Under the pieces are notes generated by a model. That model worked only from the letters and a program-made list of their open reading frames with translations, had not been told where the DNA came from and ran no database searches. Both the position numbers and the translations under genes were made by a program. Shown piece after piece: positions 41,940 through 50,305 of a DNA stretch of 50,928 nucleotides. Source of the DNA: an uncultured Lachnospiraceae bacterium (GTDB lineage: Bacteria > Bacillota > Clostridia > Lachnospirales > Lachnospiraceae); contig CANDAG010000027.1 in NCBI GenBank assembly GCA_947382625.1, positions 1-50,928 of the forward strand, in the 5' to 3' direction. Position 1 is the stretch's first letter. Each line of letters begins with the position of its first letter.

Positions 41940-42727
41940 GAAAATATGCGGTGATCTACAGGTCCGTGCTGATGGAAAATCTGCAGTATGCTGCTAATAT
42001 TGCATTGGGATTTGTCAGCTATTTTATCTTTATCTTCGTATTTATCAATCTCTGGGGATATATGTACGCCGAACCCGGAACCCGGATCGGGGGGTACACG
42101 AAGGAGCAAATGATCTGGTATGCAATGATCACGGAAATGATCTGGTTCGGTGCCAGGTCCGGCACGGTAGCCGGGCAGGCCTCATCCGATATCCGGGGCG
42201 GAAACATTGCGTATCTGATGAATAAACCTTACCACTATACCCTTTATATTCTGACCAGATATACCGGAGAATGGAGTATAAGGCTTCCTATGTATATGGT
42301 GCTTGCGGTGGCGGTAGGTATCACAATGGTAGGGCAGCTTCCGGGATTTGGGCTTCCCGCCCTGTTTGCATCGGCGGTCAGTATTTTGCTGGGGATCACC
42401 ATCAACGGGGTGTTCAAGCTTTGCATCAGCCTGATGTCCTTCTGGATCGAGGATTCCACCCCTTTCCAGTGGCTGTATGATAAGCTGATCCTGATCCTGG
42501 GAACGGTGTTTCCCATAGAAATTTTCCCAAAGGCACTGCAGCCTCTGATCAGGCTGACGCCGATCTATACCGTGTGTTATGGACCGGCAAAGCTGGTGGT
42601 GGATTTTCATGGGGATCAGTATCTTGAGATCCTTATGGCACAGCTTTTGTATCTGGCAGTGGGCTGTGGACTGATGTTCTTTGTTTATGGAAAGGGGGTT
42701 AAGAAACTGTATGTTAATGGAGGGTGA
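41936..42727 (+). CDS. ABC-2 type permease subunit 1 (COG4587 type)
   Basis: 263 aa, six membrane helices. MRKYAVIYRSVLMENLQYAA opening and the later ILGTVFPIEIFPKALQPL segment are typical of ABC-2 permeases of this three-gene system. It should form a heterodimer with the next gene's product. Start overlaps the ATPase stop. Whether the system exports a drug, peptide or lipid is unknown. Confidence 0.88.
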   Translation: MRKYAVIYRSVLMENLQYAANIALGFVSYFIFIFVFINLWGYMYAEPGTRIGGYTKEQMIWYAMITEMIWFGARSGTVAGQASSDIRGGNIAYLMNKPYHYTLYILTRYTGEWSIRLPMYMVLAVAVGITMVGQLPGFGLPALFASAVSILLGITINGVFKLCISLMSFWIEDSTPFQWLYDKLILILGTVFPIEIFPKALQPLIRLTPIYTVCYGPAKLVVDFHGDQYLEILMAQLLYLAVGCGLMFFVYGKGVKKLYVNGG

Positions 42728-42749
42728 TTCGTCATTAAAGGTGGATGTT

Positions 42750-43559
42750 ATGGGAAAGACTGATTGGAGAACGGAAGCTAAAAATCAGGTGCGGGTATGT
42801 CTGCTTTCTGTAAAATATAATATTATGAGGGAAATGATCAATAAGGTTACTTTCCTGACCAATATTTGCTTTATGATCCTGAACAATGCATCCTTTCTTG
42901 TTCAATGGGCTATTTTGTTCCGACTGAAGGAGGATATCGGGGGTTATACTTTCAAAGAGGTGATGCTGCTGTGGGGGCTTTCAGCAGGCAGCTATGGACT
43001 GTCCCATATCTTTTTTGCAAGAGTGTTTTCTTTGCCTGAGCTGATCATAAACGGAAAACTGGATGCCTATCTGGTGCTGCCTAAAAATGTATTACTGCAG
43101 GTTATGACTTCCTCCACCAGGACATCGGCCATTGGCGATCTGATTTATGGGCTGATCATTATCTGCTTCTCCGATTTGAGTTTTGGAAAGGTTCTCCTGT
43201 TTTTGCTGTTTACTGTGACCGGCGCTCTGATCATTACAGCCTTTGCGCTTTTGATGGGAAGCCTCTCCTTCTGGTTTGTCCGAATGGAGATTTTCGGGAA
43301 CCAGATGCTGAACGCACTTGTCAGCTTTGCAACCTATCCCGACGGTATCTTTAAAGGGGCTGTAAAATTCCTGCTTTACTTTATCATTCCTACAGGGATG
43401 ATGGTCTATCTGCCGGTGCATGTGATCACGGATTTTGATCTCAGAGGACTGCTTGTGGTATTTGGGTATGCACTTTTGTTGTCAGCGGTTTCTGTGACGG
43501 TGTTTTACCGGGGACTTAGAAGATATTCCTCCGGGAATCTGATGGAGGCAAGGATTTGA
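42750..43559 (+). CDS. ABC-2 type permease subunit 2 (COG3694 type)
   Basis: 269 aa, six membrane helices; the YLVLPKNVLLQVMTSSTR and SFATYPDGIFKGAVKFLL segments match the second permease of this ABC class. Start ATG 42750 chosen because AAAGGTGGA lies 4-5 bases upstream; in-frame ATGs at 42711 and 42717 would overlap the preceding gene. Last gene of the attenuated operon. Confidence 0.87.
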   Translation: MGKTDWRTEAKNQVRVCLLSVKYNIMREMINKVTFLTNICFMILNNASFLVQWAILFRLKEDIGGYTFKEVMLLWGLSAGSYGLSHIFFARVFSLPELIINGKLDAYLVLPKNVLLQVMTSSTRTSAIGDLIYGLIIICFSDLSFGKVLLFLLFTVTGALIITAFALLMGSLSFWFVRMEIFGNQMLNALVSFATYPDGIFKGAVKFLLYFIIPTGMMVYLPVHVITDFDLRGLLVVFGYALLLSAVSVTVFYRGLRRYSSGNLMEARI

Positions 43560-43585
43560 TGGGGATAGAAATTTGGGGCGACATG

Positions 43586-43594
43586 TGGTATAAT
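43586..43594 (+). promoter_or_regulatory. Extended -10 promoter of the pyridoxal kinase gene
   Basis: TGGTATAAT (43586-43594), 25 bases before the ATG. No convincing -35; the TG extension can compensate. The 5' leader would be only about 20 bases. Confidence 0.6.
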
Positions 43595-43619
43595 GAAGCA
43601 ATTTGGAGGCATTGAAGAA

Positions 43620-44456
43620 ATGGCACAGAGTAAACAGAAAAAAATAGCAGCCATCAATGATCTGACCGGGTTTGGCAGGTGCGCACTCACCGTGTCCTTG
43701 CCGGTGATTTCTCATATGAGGCTGCAGTGCTGTCCGGTTCTGACATCCATCTTTTCAAACCATGCAGGTTATCCGGAGTATTTTTTTGACGATTACACCG
43801 AAAGGCTGGGCGGATATCTTGCCATGTGGAAGAAGCTGGAGCTGAAATTTGACGGTATTATGTCAGGTTTTTTGGGGTCTGTGGAACAGATCAGTATGGT
43901 GGAGGAATTTGTGGAAGCCTTCCGGAAGCAGGACACTGTTGTGGTGATCGATCCTGTGATGGGTGACCACGGTAAGATCGTAGGAACCTATACGGAGGAA
44001 ATGTGCAGCGAAATGCGGAAGCTGGTTTCCCTTGCAGATATCATCACTCCTAATCTGACGGAGGGCTGTAAGCTGACGGACACACCCTACAAAGAAAAGG
44101 GATGGAAGAGAGCAGAGCTTCTTTCCATGGCGGAAAAGCTGGGGGAGATGGGACCCGGGAAGATCGTGATCACAGGGATCCCTCAGGGAGAGTTTATTGC
44201 CAACTATCTTTATCAGAAAGGGGAGGAACCGGCACTTTTTCGGACTTTTCGGGTGGGAAGTGAGCGGTGCGGCACCGGAGATATCTTCTCCGCCATCATA
44301 GCGGCAGATGCGGTAAACGGCGTGCCTTTTAAGCGCTCCGTGAGAAAGGCGTCCCTTTTTATCAAAAAGTGTATGATACGTTCTATTGAGATGGATGTGG
44401 AGCAAAAAAACGGAGTCTGCTTTGAGGAGCTGCTTCATTTGCTGGACCGCGCCTGA
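43620..44456 (+). CDS. Pyridoxal/pyridoxamine kinase family protein
   Basis: 278 aa, PfkB/ribokinase superfamily, PdxK/PdxY-like. AAINDLTGFGRCALTVSLPV, VVIDPVMGDHG, ITPNLTEG and the catalytic loop GSERCGTGDIFSA are present. Phosphorylates B6 vitamers with ATP in the salvage route, supplying PLP for enzymes such as the C-S lyase upstream. GGAGG 10 bases before ATG 43620 sets the start. Confidence 0.9.
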   Translation: MAQSKQKKIAAINDLTGFGRCALTVSLPVISHMRLQCCPVLTSIFSNHAGYPEYFFDDYTERLGGYLAMWKKLELKFDGIMSGFLGSVEQISMVEEFVEAFRKQDTVVVIDPVMGDHGKIVGTYTEEMCSEMRKLVSLADIITPNLTEGCKLTDTPYKEKGWKRAELLSMAEKLGEMGPGKIVITGIPQGEFIANYLYQKGEEPALFRTFRVGSERCGTGDIFSAIIAADAVNGVPFKRSVRKASLFIKKCMIRSIEMDVEQKNGVCFEELLHLLDRA

Positions 44457-44521
44457 GCAGGCAGAGAGATGTGATCTGCTTCTGCATATAAAAGAAAGCG
44501 CGTATAAAAGGACTAACGGAT

Positions 44522-46090
44522 ATGGATAAAATAAAAAGAGAGTCAAAACGTTTTTTGGATTTGGTATTTAAAATAGTATTCGGCCGGACGCTGATCATCA
44601 TACTGATGGTAGTCCTGCAGATGCTGGTATTGCTTTCCAGCTTTTTTGAGGTTCGTAATTACTTCCCGTTCATCTGGGAAAGCATGAACATACTGGGCGG
44701 GATTTTGATCATATTTATTGTGAACAAGGACGAACCGGCAGAGTTTAAGATGAGCTGGATCATTCCCATCTGTCTGTTTCCGGTGTTAGGCGCTCTGATC
44801 TATATCTTTATCATGGGAAACTTCGGAGGCCTTGGACTGAAGGCCAAGCTGGGCAGGCGGATCAAGGAGACCAAAGGACTTCTGGCGGCTGACAGCGGGA
44901 CGAAGGAAGCCCTTAAGGAGTGCTCTCCCCAGTTTCAGGGCTTTGTCCATTATATGGAGCATACGGCGAAATTTCCGGCCTATCACAACACCACTGCAGT
45001 GTATTATCCGTTAGGAGAGGATAAGTTTGCGGATATGCTGGTGGAGCTCAGGAAGGCGGAGAAATTTATCTTTCTTGAATATTTTATTGTAGAGCACGGA
45101 AAGATGTGGGACACAGTGCTTGAAGTTCTGAAGGAGAAGGTCAGGGAGGGCGTGGAGGTCCGGGTAATGTATGACGGCATGTGCTCCATTATGCTGCTTC
45201 CCTACAGATATCCCAGGGAATTAAAGAAATACGGGATCAAGGCCAAGATGTTTGCCCCCATCGTGCCCTTTTTATCCACGAGCCAGAATAATCGGGATCA
45301 TAGAAAAATCCTGGTGATCGACGGAAAGGTGGCCTTCACCGGAGGCGTGAATCTGGCAGATGAATATATCAATGAGGTGGAACGGTTCGGTCACTGGAAG
45401 GATGTGGCAGTGAAGATCACCGGAGATGCGGTGCGCAGCTTTACGGTGATGTTCCTGCAAATGTGGAATGTATCTGAGGTCGGAAACGAGAATTATGAGG
45501 CGTATCTGCGGAATGTGTCCTTTGACGCCCCTCTTTCACAGGACGGCTTTGTGATCCCTTACGGGGAGACGCCTACCAGAAGCACGGAGATCGGCAAGAC
45601 GGTTTATGCTTCCATGATCGAAAGATCGGCAAAATACGTCCATATTATGACGCCCTATTTTATTGTGGACAAGGAATTTCTGGATTCCATGCGTTACGCC
45701 GCAAGAAGGGGCGTGGAGGTTGCCATGATCCTGCCTCATATTCCGGACAAAAAGGTGGTTTACTACATTGCCAGGAATTTTTATCCGGATCTTCTGAGGG
45801 CAGGGATCAAGGTGTACGAATACACACCCGGCTTTGTCCACGCCAAGGTGTTTGCTTCGGATGACATCTGTGCCACGGTGGGAACCATCAATCTGGACTA
45901 CCGCAGTTTTTATCATCATTTTGAGTGCGGGGTATATTTCCACGAGAGCTCGGTGGTGGCGAAGATCGAGGAGGATTTTCAGAATACCCTGGCGAAATGT
46001 CAGGAGGTTACCATGGATTATTATAAGAAGATTCCCCTTTACCAGAAAATCGTGGGAAGTGTGGCAAGGCTTTTGGCGCCTCTCATGTAA
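44522..46090 (+). CDS. cls: Cardiolipin synthase
   Basis: 522 aa. Two N-terminal membrane helices (about 20-90; LIIILMVVLQMLVLLSSFF and the next), then two phospholipase D motifs: HRKILVIDGKVAFTGGVN and HAKVFASDDICATVGTINLD. It joins two phosphatidylglycerol molecules to make cardiolipin at the membrane. 65 bases after the kinase gene; possibly co-transcribed with the hypothetical gene downstream. Confidence 0.95.
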   Translation: MDKIKRESKRFLDLVFKIVFGRTLIIILMVVLQMLVLLSSFFEVRNYFPFIWESMNILGGILIIFIVNKDEPAEFKMSWIIPICLFPVLGALIYIFIMGNFGGLGLKAKLGRRIKETKGLLAADSGTKEALKECSPQFQGFVHYMEHTAKFPAYHNTTAVYYPLGEDKFADMLVELRKAEKFIFLEYFIVEHGKMWDTVLEVLKEKVREGVEVRVMYDGMCSIMLLPYRYPRELKKYGIKAKMFAPIVPFLSTSQNNRDHRKILVIDGKVAFTGGVNLADEYINEVERFGHWKDVAVKITGDAVRSFTVMFLQMWNVSEVGNENYEAYLRNVSFDAPLSQDGFVIPYGETPTRSTEIGKTVYASMIERSAKYVHIMTPYFIVDKEFLDSMRYAARRGVEVAMILPHIPDKKVVYYIARNFYPDLLRAGIKVYEYTPGFVHAKVFASDDICATVGTINLDYRSFYHHFECGVYFHESSVVAKIEEDFQNTLAKCQEVTMDYYKKIPLYQKIVGSVARLLAPLM

Positions 46091-46118
46091 GGAGGGATAA
46101 CAGGCTTTTGGAGAAAGG

Positions 46119-46517
46119 ATGGATGGACAGATGCAGGGGATTTTGTATGATGCAACGAAGATAAAGGCCTGCAAGGCTTATTATGAGATCTGTGATTATG
46201 CGGAGCTTTCAAGGGAATGGGCGGACGGGCTCTGGATGGAGATCCTCTCCCATAAGCCTCTTTATGAGGAGCTGGTCTATTATCTGGAGCATCATACCTT
46301 TCTTGATAAGCTGAAGGTGGGCGGCTATGGCCTGTGCGACTTATATGTGTGGCAGATGAACCGCTATAATCTGATCAAGGATACCGGCAAGAATCCCCGG
46401 ACCTGCAATAAAGAAAAAATGGCCATGCAGGCTTTCGGTACTATGGCGGATCTGATCAGGGATCCTGAAAAAAATCTGAAAAAGCTGGAGTATGGACAGG
46501 GAACGGACAGGTTATAA
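46119..46517 (+). CDS. Hypothetical protein, Lachnospiraceae-type
   Basis: 132 aa, soluble, helical, Tyr/Cys/Trp-rich, starting MDGQMQGILYDATKIK and containing YGLCDLYVWQMNRYNLIKD. No known domain. 28 bases after cls, so probably co-transcribed. AAAGGATGG overlaps the region just before ATG 46119; ATG 46131 is an alternative. Confidence 0.7.
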   Translation: MDGQMQGILYDATKIKACKAYYEICDYAELSREWADGLWMEILSHKPLYEELVYYLEHHTFLDKLKVGGYGLCDLYVWQMNRYNLIKDTGKNPRTCNKEKMAMQAFGTMADLIRDPEKNLKKLEYGQGTDRL

Positions 46518-46535
46518 CATCAAACGCCGGACATA

Positions 46536-46568
46536 GTAAAAGTCTGTCAGGAGATGACAGACCTTTAC
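46536..46568. other. Long hairpin after the hypothetical gene
   Basis: GTAAA-GTCTGTCA and TGACAGAC-TTTAC with one opposed mismatch and a GGAGA loop: 13 bp. No T-tract follows; a second stem at 46601 is the likelier terminator. Confidence 0.45.
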
Positions 46569-46600
46569 AGGGGAGTACAAATAGTTAATATAAGGGTTAT

Positions 46601-46640
46601 AAGCGGGAGTTGAAGGGGTCTCCCGTTTATATTTCTATTA
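46601..46640 (+). terminator. Probable terminator of cls operon
   Basis: 9-bp stem AAGCGGGAG (46601-46609)/CTCCCGTTT (46620-46628), one G-U pair, tail ATATTTCTATTA. Confidence 0.55.
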
Positions 46641-46672
46641 TAGTGGATGAAGGATAAATAGACAATATTTAA

Positions 46673-46745
46673 TAGTACTGAAGTACTAAACGCAAAGAAA
46701 GAAAAATTGTGCATTTTGATAGATTTATAGTACTAAAGTACTATA
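46673..46745 (+). promoter_or_regulatory. Twin palindromic operators and promoter of the Asn/Gln-rich mini-gene
   Basis: Two near-identical palindromes: TAGTACTGAAGTACTA (46673-46688) and, extended to 20 bases, TATAGTACTAAAGTACTATA (46726-46745). The promoter TTGATA (46716-46721), 17-base spacer, TACTAT (46739-46744) is embedded so that the second palindrome covers spacer and -10. A dimeric repressor bound there would block it. The shape is like, but not identical to, FapR-type TAGTAC...GTACTA sites. Confidence 0.7.
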
Positions 46746-46821
46746 TTGCAAGAGAATAAAAGCTCTGAAAAAAGAAAATAATACTCCTGTAACCTAAATG
46801 AAAATTCAGGAGGAAACAAAA

Positions 46822-46977
46822 ATGTCTAAGAATGATTATCAGAACAACCAGAACAATCAGAATCAGGAGAACAAGTCCAATCAGAACAGCCAGAACAGCC
46901 AGAAGAACAGCTCTTCCAATTCTTCTTCCAACTCTTCTAACTGCAAGGACAACAACAAGAAGAACAACGAGTTTTAA
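46822..46977 (+). CDS. Tiny Asn/Gln/Ser-rich protein
   Basis: 51 codons, opening MSKNDYQNNQNNQNQENKSN, then NSQNSQ repeats, a Ser/Asn run, one Cys, and a KDNNKKNNEF end. Low complexity and highly hydrophilic, reminiscent of gamma-type small acid-soluble spore proteins or coat fillers of Clostridia, but no proof. AGGAGG 10 bases before ATG 46822 can pair with CTCCTG at 46784-46789 (6 bp), which could mask it. Has its own regulated promoter and a strong terminator. Confidence 0.75.
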   Translation: MSKNDYQNNQNNQNQENKSNQNSQNSQKNSSSNSSSNSSNCKDNNKKNNEF

Positions 46978-46991
46978 ATGGATCTGTAACG

Positions 46992-47019
46992 AAAAAGGCG
47001 CCCGGGTGGCGCCTTTTTT
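46992..47019 (+). terminator. Strong terminator of the Asn/Gln-rich mini-gene
   Basis: AAAAAGGCGCC (46992-47002)/GGCGCCTTTTTT (47008-47019), loop CGGGT. Confidence 0.93.
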
Positions 47020-47054
47020 GTTTCATAGGAAAGTGCGTCCTATGAAACAAAAAG
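47014..47054. repeat. Palindromic repeat TTTCATAGGA...TCCTATGAAA
   Basis: Perfect 10-bp arms (47021-47030 and 47038-47047) around AAGTGCG; the stem extends outward to about 16 bp by pairing the terminator's T-tract with CAAAAAG. Related sequences lie at 41067-41092 (TTCCATAGAAAAGTGCATCC) and as a half copy at 47146-47160. Confidence 0.6.
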
Positions 47055-47178
47055 CGCTCCGCGCAGGAGGCGCAGCTCGCGGAGACGAAATTTGCCGCAA
47101 GCGGCACCGCTCGCGCGCGAAGAGTTCGCATGCGAACTCTTTGTTCTTTCATAGAAAAATCCGTTGGTTCAGGTGAGT
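47055..47178. other. Palindrome-rich spacer upstream of the methyltransferase gene
   Basis: Contains GCGCTCCGCG/CGCGGAG-type stems (47053-47085), TTGCCGC-AA-GCGGCA (47092-47107), and a perfect 20-bp palindrome AGAGTTCGCATGCGAACTCT (47121-47140). No gene is supported. Confidence 0.5.
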
Positions 47179-47206
47179 TTTACAAAAAAAGCACTTGTGC
47201 TATACT
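47179..47206 (+). promoter_or_regulatory. Promoter of the methyltransferase gene
   Basis: TTTACA (47179-47184), 16-base spacer ending TGC, TATACT (47201-47206): extended -10. About 60 bases before ATG 47268. Confidence 0.7.
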
Positions 47207-47267
47207 GTGGATGTGGTATATACTGCGGAAGGAAAGTTAAAGCAGCAAAAGAACAGACGGAGTACTT

Positions 47268-48416
47268 ATGGATCGATATGAACTGATCGCCCCCTGCCAT
47301 TTTGGGCTGGAGGCAGTCTTAAAGCATGAAATTACAGATTTAGGTTATGATGTGGTTAAGGTGGAGGACGGAAGAGTTACCTTTACAGGAGATGCGGAGG
47401 CAATCTGTCGTGCCAATATCTGTCTTCGGAGCGCGGAGCGGATCCTGATCAATGTGGGAAGCTTCCGGGCGGAAACCTATGAGGAGCTTTTTCAGGGAAC
47501 CAAAAGCCTGCCATGGGAGAATTTTATTCCTGCCGACGGCAGATTCTGGGTGACCAAGGCGGCCAGTGTCAAGAGCAAGCTGTTCAGCCCTTCGGACATT
47601 CAGTCGGTGATGAAGAAGGCTATGGTGGAGCGGATGAAGGAGGTACATCACATTCAGTGGTTTTCGGAAGAAGGGGCTTCCTTTCCAATCCGGGTGTTTC
47701 TGATGAAGGACGAGGTCACTGCAGCCCTGGACACTACCGGCGTTTCTCTGCACAAAAGAGGATACCGGAAGCTTACCGTCAAGGCTCCTATTGCCGAAAA
47801 CCTGGCGGCGGCACTGATCATGCTGACGCCATGGAGGAGCGGAAGGATTTTGGTGGATCCCTTTTGCGGGAGCGGAACCTTTGCCATAGAAGCGGCTTTG
47901 ATGGCTGCCAATATAGCGCCGGGCGCGGGCCGGAGCTTTACGGCCGAGGAGTGGCCTCACTTGATTCCGGCCAGAGAGTGGAAGGAGATACGGGAGGAGG
48001 CCGGAGAGCTGGCGGATCTTTCTGTGGAGACCGATATCCAGGCCTATGATATTGACGAAAATGTAGTGGCTCTTGCAAGACAGAACGCCCGGCTGGCAGG
48101 GGTGGAGCATCTGATCCATTTTCAGCAAAGGGATGTAAGAGATCTAAGCCATAGCAAAAAATATGGATTTATCATTACCAATCCCCCTTACGGGGAGCGG
48201 ATAGAAGAGAAGGAAAACCTTCCCGGGCTTTACCGGATGCTGGGGGACCGGTTCAGGTCTCTGGATGCGTGGTCTCTGTATCTGATCACGGCATATGAGC
48301 ATGCAGAGGAAGCCATGGGGCTTAAGGCGGCCAAAAACAGGAAAATCTACAATGGAATGATGAAAACCTATTTTTATCAGTTTCCCGGGCCGAAGCCGCC
48401 CAAAAAGAAAGCATAA
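47268..48416 (+). CDS. THUMP-domain class I RNA methyltransferase (RlmL/YpsC-like)
   Basis: 382 aa. N-terminal ferredoxin-like/THUMP part (about 1-155), then a Rossmann methyltransferase with RGYRKLTVKAPIAENLAAAL, VDPFCGSGTFAIEAAL (SAM-binding) and the catalytic NPPYGER. The group methylates N2 of guanine in 23S rRNA (m2G2445 in E. coli RlmL N-terminal half). It lacks the second methyltransferase of E. coli RlmKL, normal for Firmicutes. First gene of a co-directional run to 50,762. Confidence 0.92.
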   Translation: MDRYELIAPCHFGLEAVLKHEITDLGYDVVKVEDGRVTFTGDAEAICRANICLRSAERILINVGSFRAETYEELFQGTKSLPWENFIPADGRFWVTKAASVKSKLFSPSDIQSVMKKAMVERMKEVHHIQWFSEEGASFPIRVFLMKDEVTAALDTTGVSLHKRGYRKLTVKAPIAENLAAALIMLTPWRSGRILVDPFCGSGTFAIEAALMAANIAPGAGRSFTAEEWPHLIPAREWKEIREEAGELADLSVETDIQAYDIDENVVALARQNARLAGVEHLIHFQQRDVRDLSHSKKYGFIITNPPYGERIEEKENLPGLYRMLGDRFRSLDAWSLYLITAYEHAEEAMGLKAAKNRKIYNGMMKTYFYQFPGPKPPKKKA

Positions 48417-48417
48417 C

Positions 48418-48459
48418 GTAACTATTCAGTCAGGACTTTGTACTTGCTGCAAGGTCCGT
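48418..48459. repeat. Copy of the GTAACTATTCAG repeat
   Basis: 42 bases matching 19280-19321 with 5 differences; the stem GGACTTTGT/GCAAGGTCC keeps pairing through G-U changes relative to GGACTTTGC/GCAAAGTCC. Lies in the 58-base gap before the amidase-like gene. Confidence 0.65.
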
Positions 48460-48474
48460 ATGGCAGGAGTATAA

Positions 48475-49650
48475 ATGGAACATAAGCTGATGAAACGGGC
48501 TGCCCTCTGGAGTCTTTGTTTTTCTGTGGCAGCTGTGGGGATAACTTTATATTTGTCTCTCCAAAAAACTGACGTGCCGGCCCAGGCGCCCGGTGTGCAG
48601 ACGGACGCGGAAATGAACGGGAGTGCGGATGCCGGCAGTGGAGAGAACGGAAAAGGAACGGTTTCCGCCAATGAACTGGCAGAGGAAGCGGCCCGGGGGC
48701 AGACGGTCCCGGAACCGGAGGAGGACGAGGAGGTGCTTTTTCTTCTGGACGGAGAAGAGCAGGAACTCAAAAAGCTTACCTTTTCCCAGGAGGAGACGGA
48801 TACCAGCTATCTGAGGGTCCCTCTGCCGGATGGATGCAGGGCAGAAGATATTTCCATAGAAAATTATTATATGGATCAGGAGCTGTGGATCCTTTTAGAC
48901 GGAGCGGAAGGCGGGTTTTATGAGGAAAATGCTATATCCGGAAATCGGGAGATGGTCAGACAGGGGATTTATGAGGAGGAGGAAGCCGGTACGAAGCTTC
49001 GATTTAAGCTGACAGGTATCTTCGAATATCATACGATCCTGGAAAACAATGAGCTGTATATCAGCTTTTTAAGCCCCGGAGAGGTATATGACAGGATCGT
49101 AGTGATCGATCCGGCCTGGGGCGGCCTTCAGTCAGGATATGCAGAGGATGATCTGAAGGAAAAGGAGATCAACCTTGCCATTGCCGAAAAGTTAAAGGAA
49201 AGGCTGGATCAGACTGATATCAGAGTATATTATACAAGAATGGATGACATTAATCCCGGGAAGGAGAGCAGGATACGGCTTGCCAATGAGACGCGGGCAG
49301 ATCTGTATATCCGTATTGAGCTGGGGACAGACGAGGACAGCTCGGTATATGGCACCACTGCCGTTTACAACAAGGATTTCTTTATTCCCGGGTTCGGCAG
49401 CATGGAGCTGGCAGAGCTCCTGGAGACGGAGATTGTGGACAGTGTGAAAGGAAAGGCCTTAGGTCTTACCGAGGCCGAAGAGTCTGAAGATATTCTCCGG
49501 AATATTACGGTGCCCGCCGTTATTGCACGGGTGGGCTATGCGACCAATAAGCAGGAGGCAACTCTGCTGGTGCGGGAGGAATATCAGGAAAAGATCGCCG
49601 ATGGGATCTATAACGCGATCCTGAAGGCGTTTGAGCAAAAAGACAGTTAG
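48475..49650 (+). CDS. Degenerate N-acetylmuramoyl-L-alanine amidase (Amidase_3) homologue
   Basis: 391 aa: N-terminal membrane anchor (about 8-28), acidic linker (about 30-90), beta-rich AMIN-like region (about 95-200), and an Amidase_3 fold (about 205-388). The zinc/catalytic positions are altered: DPGHGG is DPAWGG (W215), the second His position in SIHAN is R280 (YIRIE), and the catalytic Glu near the end is R352 (VIARVGYATNKQEA). The Glu ligand (E229, LKEKEINL) remains. The protein should sit outside the membrane but cannot be a normal amidase; a binding or activator role is inference. Confidence 0.85.
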   Translation: MEHKLMKRAALWSLCFSVAAVGITLYLSLQKTDVPAQAPGVQTDAEMNGSADAGSGENGKGTVSANELAEEAARGQTVPEPEEDEEVLFLLDGEEQELKKLTFSQEETDTSYLRVPLPDGCRAEDISIENYYMDQELWILLDGAEGGFYEENAISGNREMVRQGIYEEEEAGTKLRFKLTGIFEYHTILENNELYISFLSPGEVYDRIVVIDPAWGGLQSGYAEDDLKEKEINLAIAEKLKERLDQTDIRVYYTRMDDINPGKESRIRLANETRADLYIRIELGTDEDSSVYGTTAVYNKDFFIPGFGSMELAELLETEIVDSVKGKALGLTEAEESEDILRNITVPAVIARVGYATNKQEATLLVREEYQEKIADGIYNAILKAFEQKDS

Positions 49651-49684
49651 ACAAAGTCAGACAAAGAAGGGTTGGGGCAGCACG

Positions 49685-50305
49685 ATGCAGGAGATTATTT
49701 TTGCCACAGGAAATGCCGGAAAAATGAAAGAGATCAGGTCGATCATGGCGGATCTGGTATTAAATGGAGAACCGGTTTCGGTCCGTTCCATGAAGGAGGC
49801 GGGAATCGATGTTCCGATTCTGGAGGATGGAAAAAGCTTTGCAGAAAACGCAATGATCAAGGCCAGGGCAGTTGCGTCCTTTGCAAAAGGGGCGATCGTA
49901 CTGGCAGATGATTCCGGGCTTGAGATCGATCATCTGGGAGGGGAGCCGGGAATCTATTCCGCCAGATATCTGGGGGAAGACACCTCCTACCATATCAAGA
50001 ACCAAAATCTCATAGACAGGCTTGTGGGAGTCCGGGATCCTGAAAGGAGTGCAAGGTTTGTCTGTGCCATTGCCTGTGTGCTGCCGGACGGTACCTCCTT
50101 TACCAAAGAAGCGGCCATAGAGGGCTTCATCGGTTATGAGGAAAAAGGCGAAAACGGTTTTGGATACGATCCCATTTTTATGGTTCCCCAGTACGGCAGA
50201 AGTACCGCCGAGCTGAGCGAGGAGGAAAAAAACCAGATAAGTCACAGGGGAAAAGCACTGCGGGCTGTAAAGGAAGAGCTGAATGAAAATTTTGATCGTA
50301 AGTGA
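49685..50305 (+). CDS. rdgB: RdgB/HAM1 non-canonical purine NTP pyrophosphatase
   Basis: 206 aa. FATGNAGKMKEI at the N-terminus, LADDSGLEIDHLGGEPGIYSARY in the middle (quoted in part) and GFGYDPIF plus ISHRGKAL late are diagnostic. It hydrolyses dITP/XTP to monophosphates, cleaning the nucleotide pool. ATG 49685 is preferred over the upstream frame opening at 49631, which overlaps the preceding gene. Its 3' end overlaps the next gene by 23 bases, a common rdgB-yfcE pairing. Confidence 0.95.
   Translation: MQEIIFATGNAGKMKEIRSIMADLVLNGEPVSVRSMKEAGIDVPILEDGKSFAENAMIKARAVASFAKGAIVLADDSGLEIDHLGGEPGIYSARYLGEDTSYHIKNQNLIDRLVGVRDPERSARFVCAIACVLPDGTSFTKEAAIEGFIGYEEKGENGFGYDPIFMVPQYGRSTAELSEEEKNQISHRGKALRAVKEELNENFDRK

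Noticed and set aside
46832-47176. Plus-strand Arg/Thr-rich frame of 114 codons
   Set aside because: Out-of-frame reading of the Asn/Gln-rich mini-gene that then crosses its terminator.
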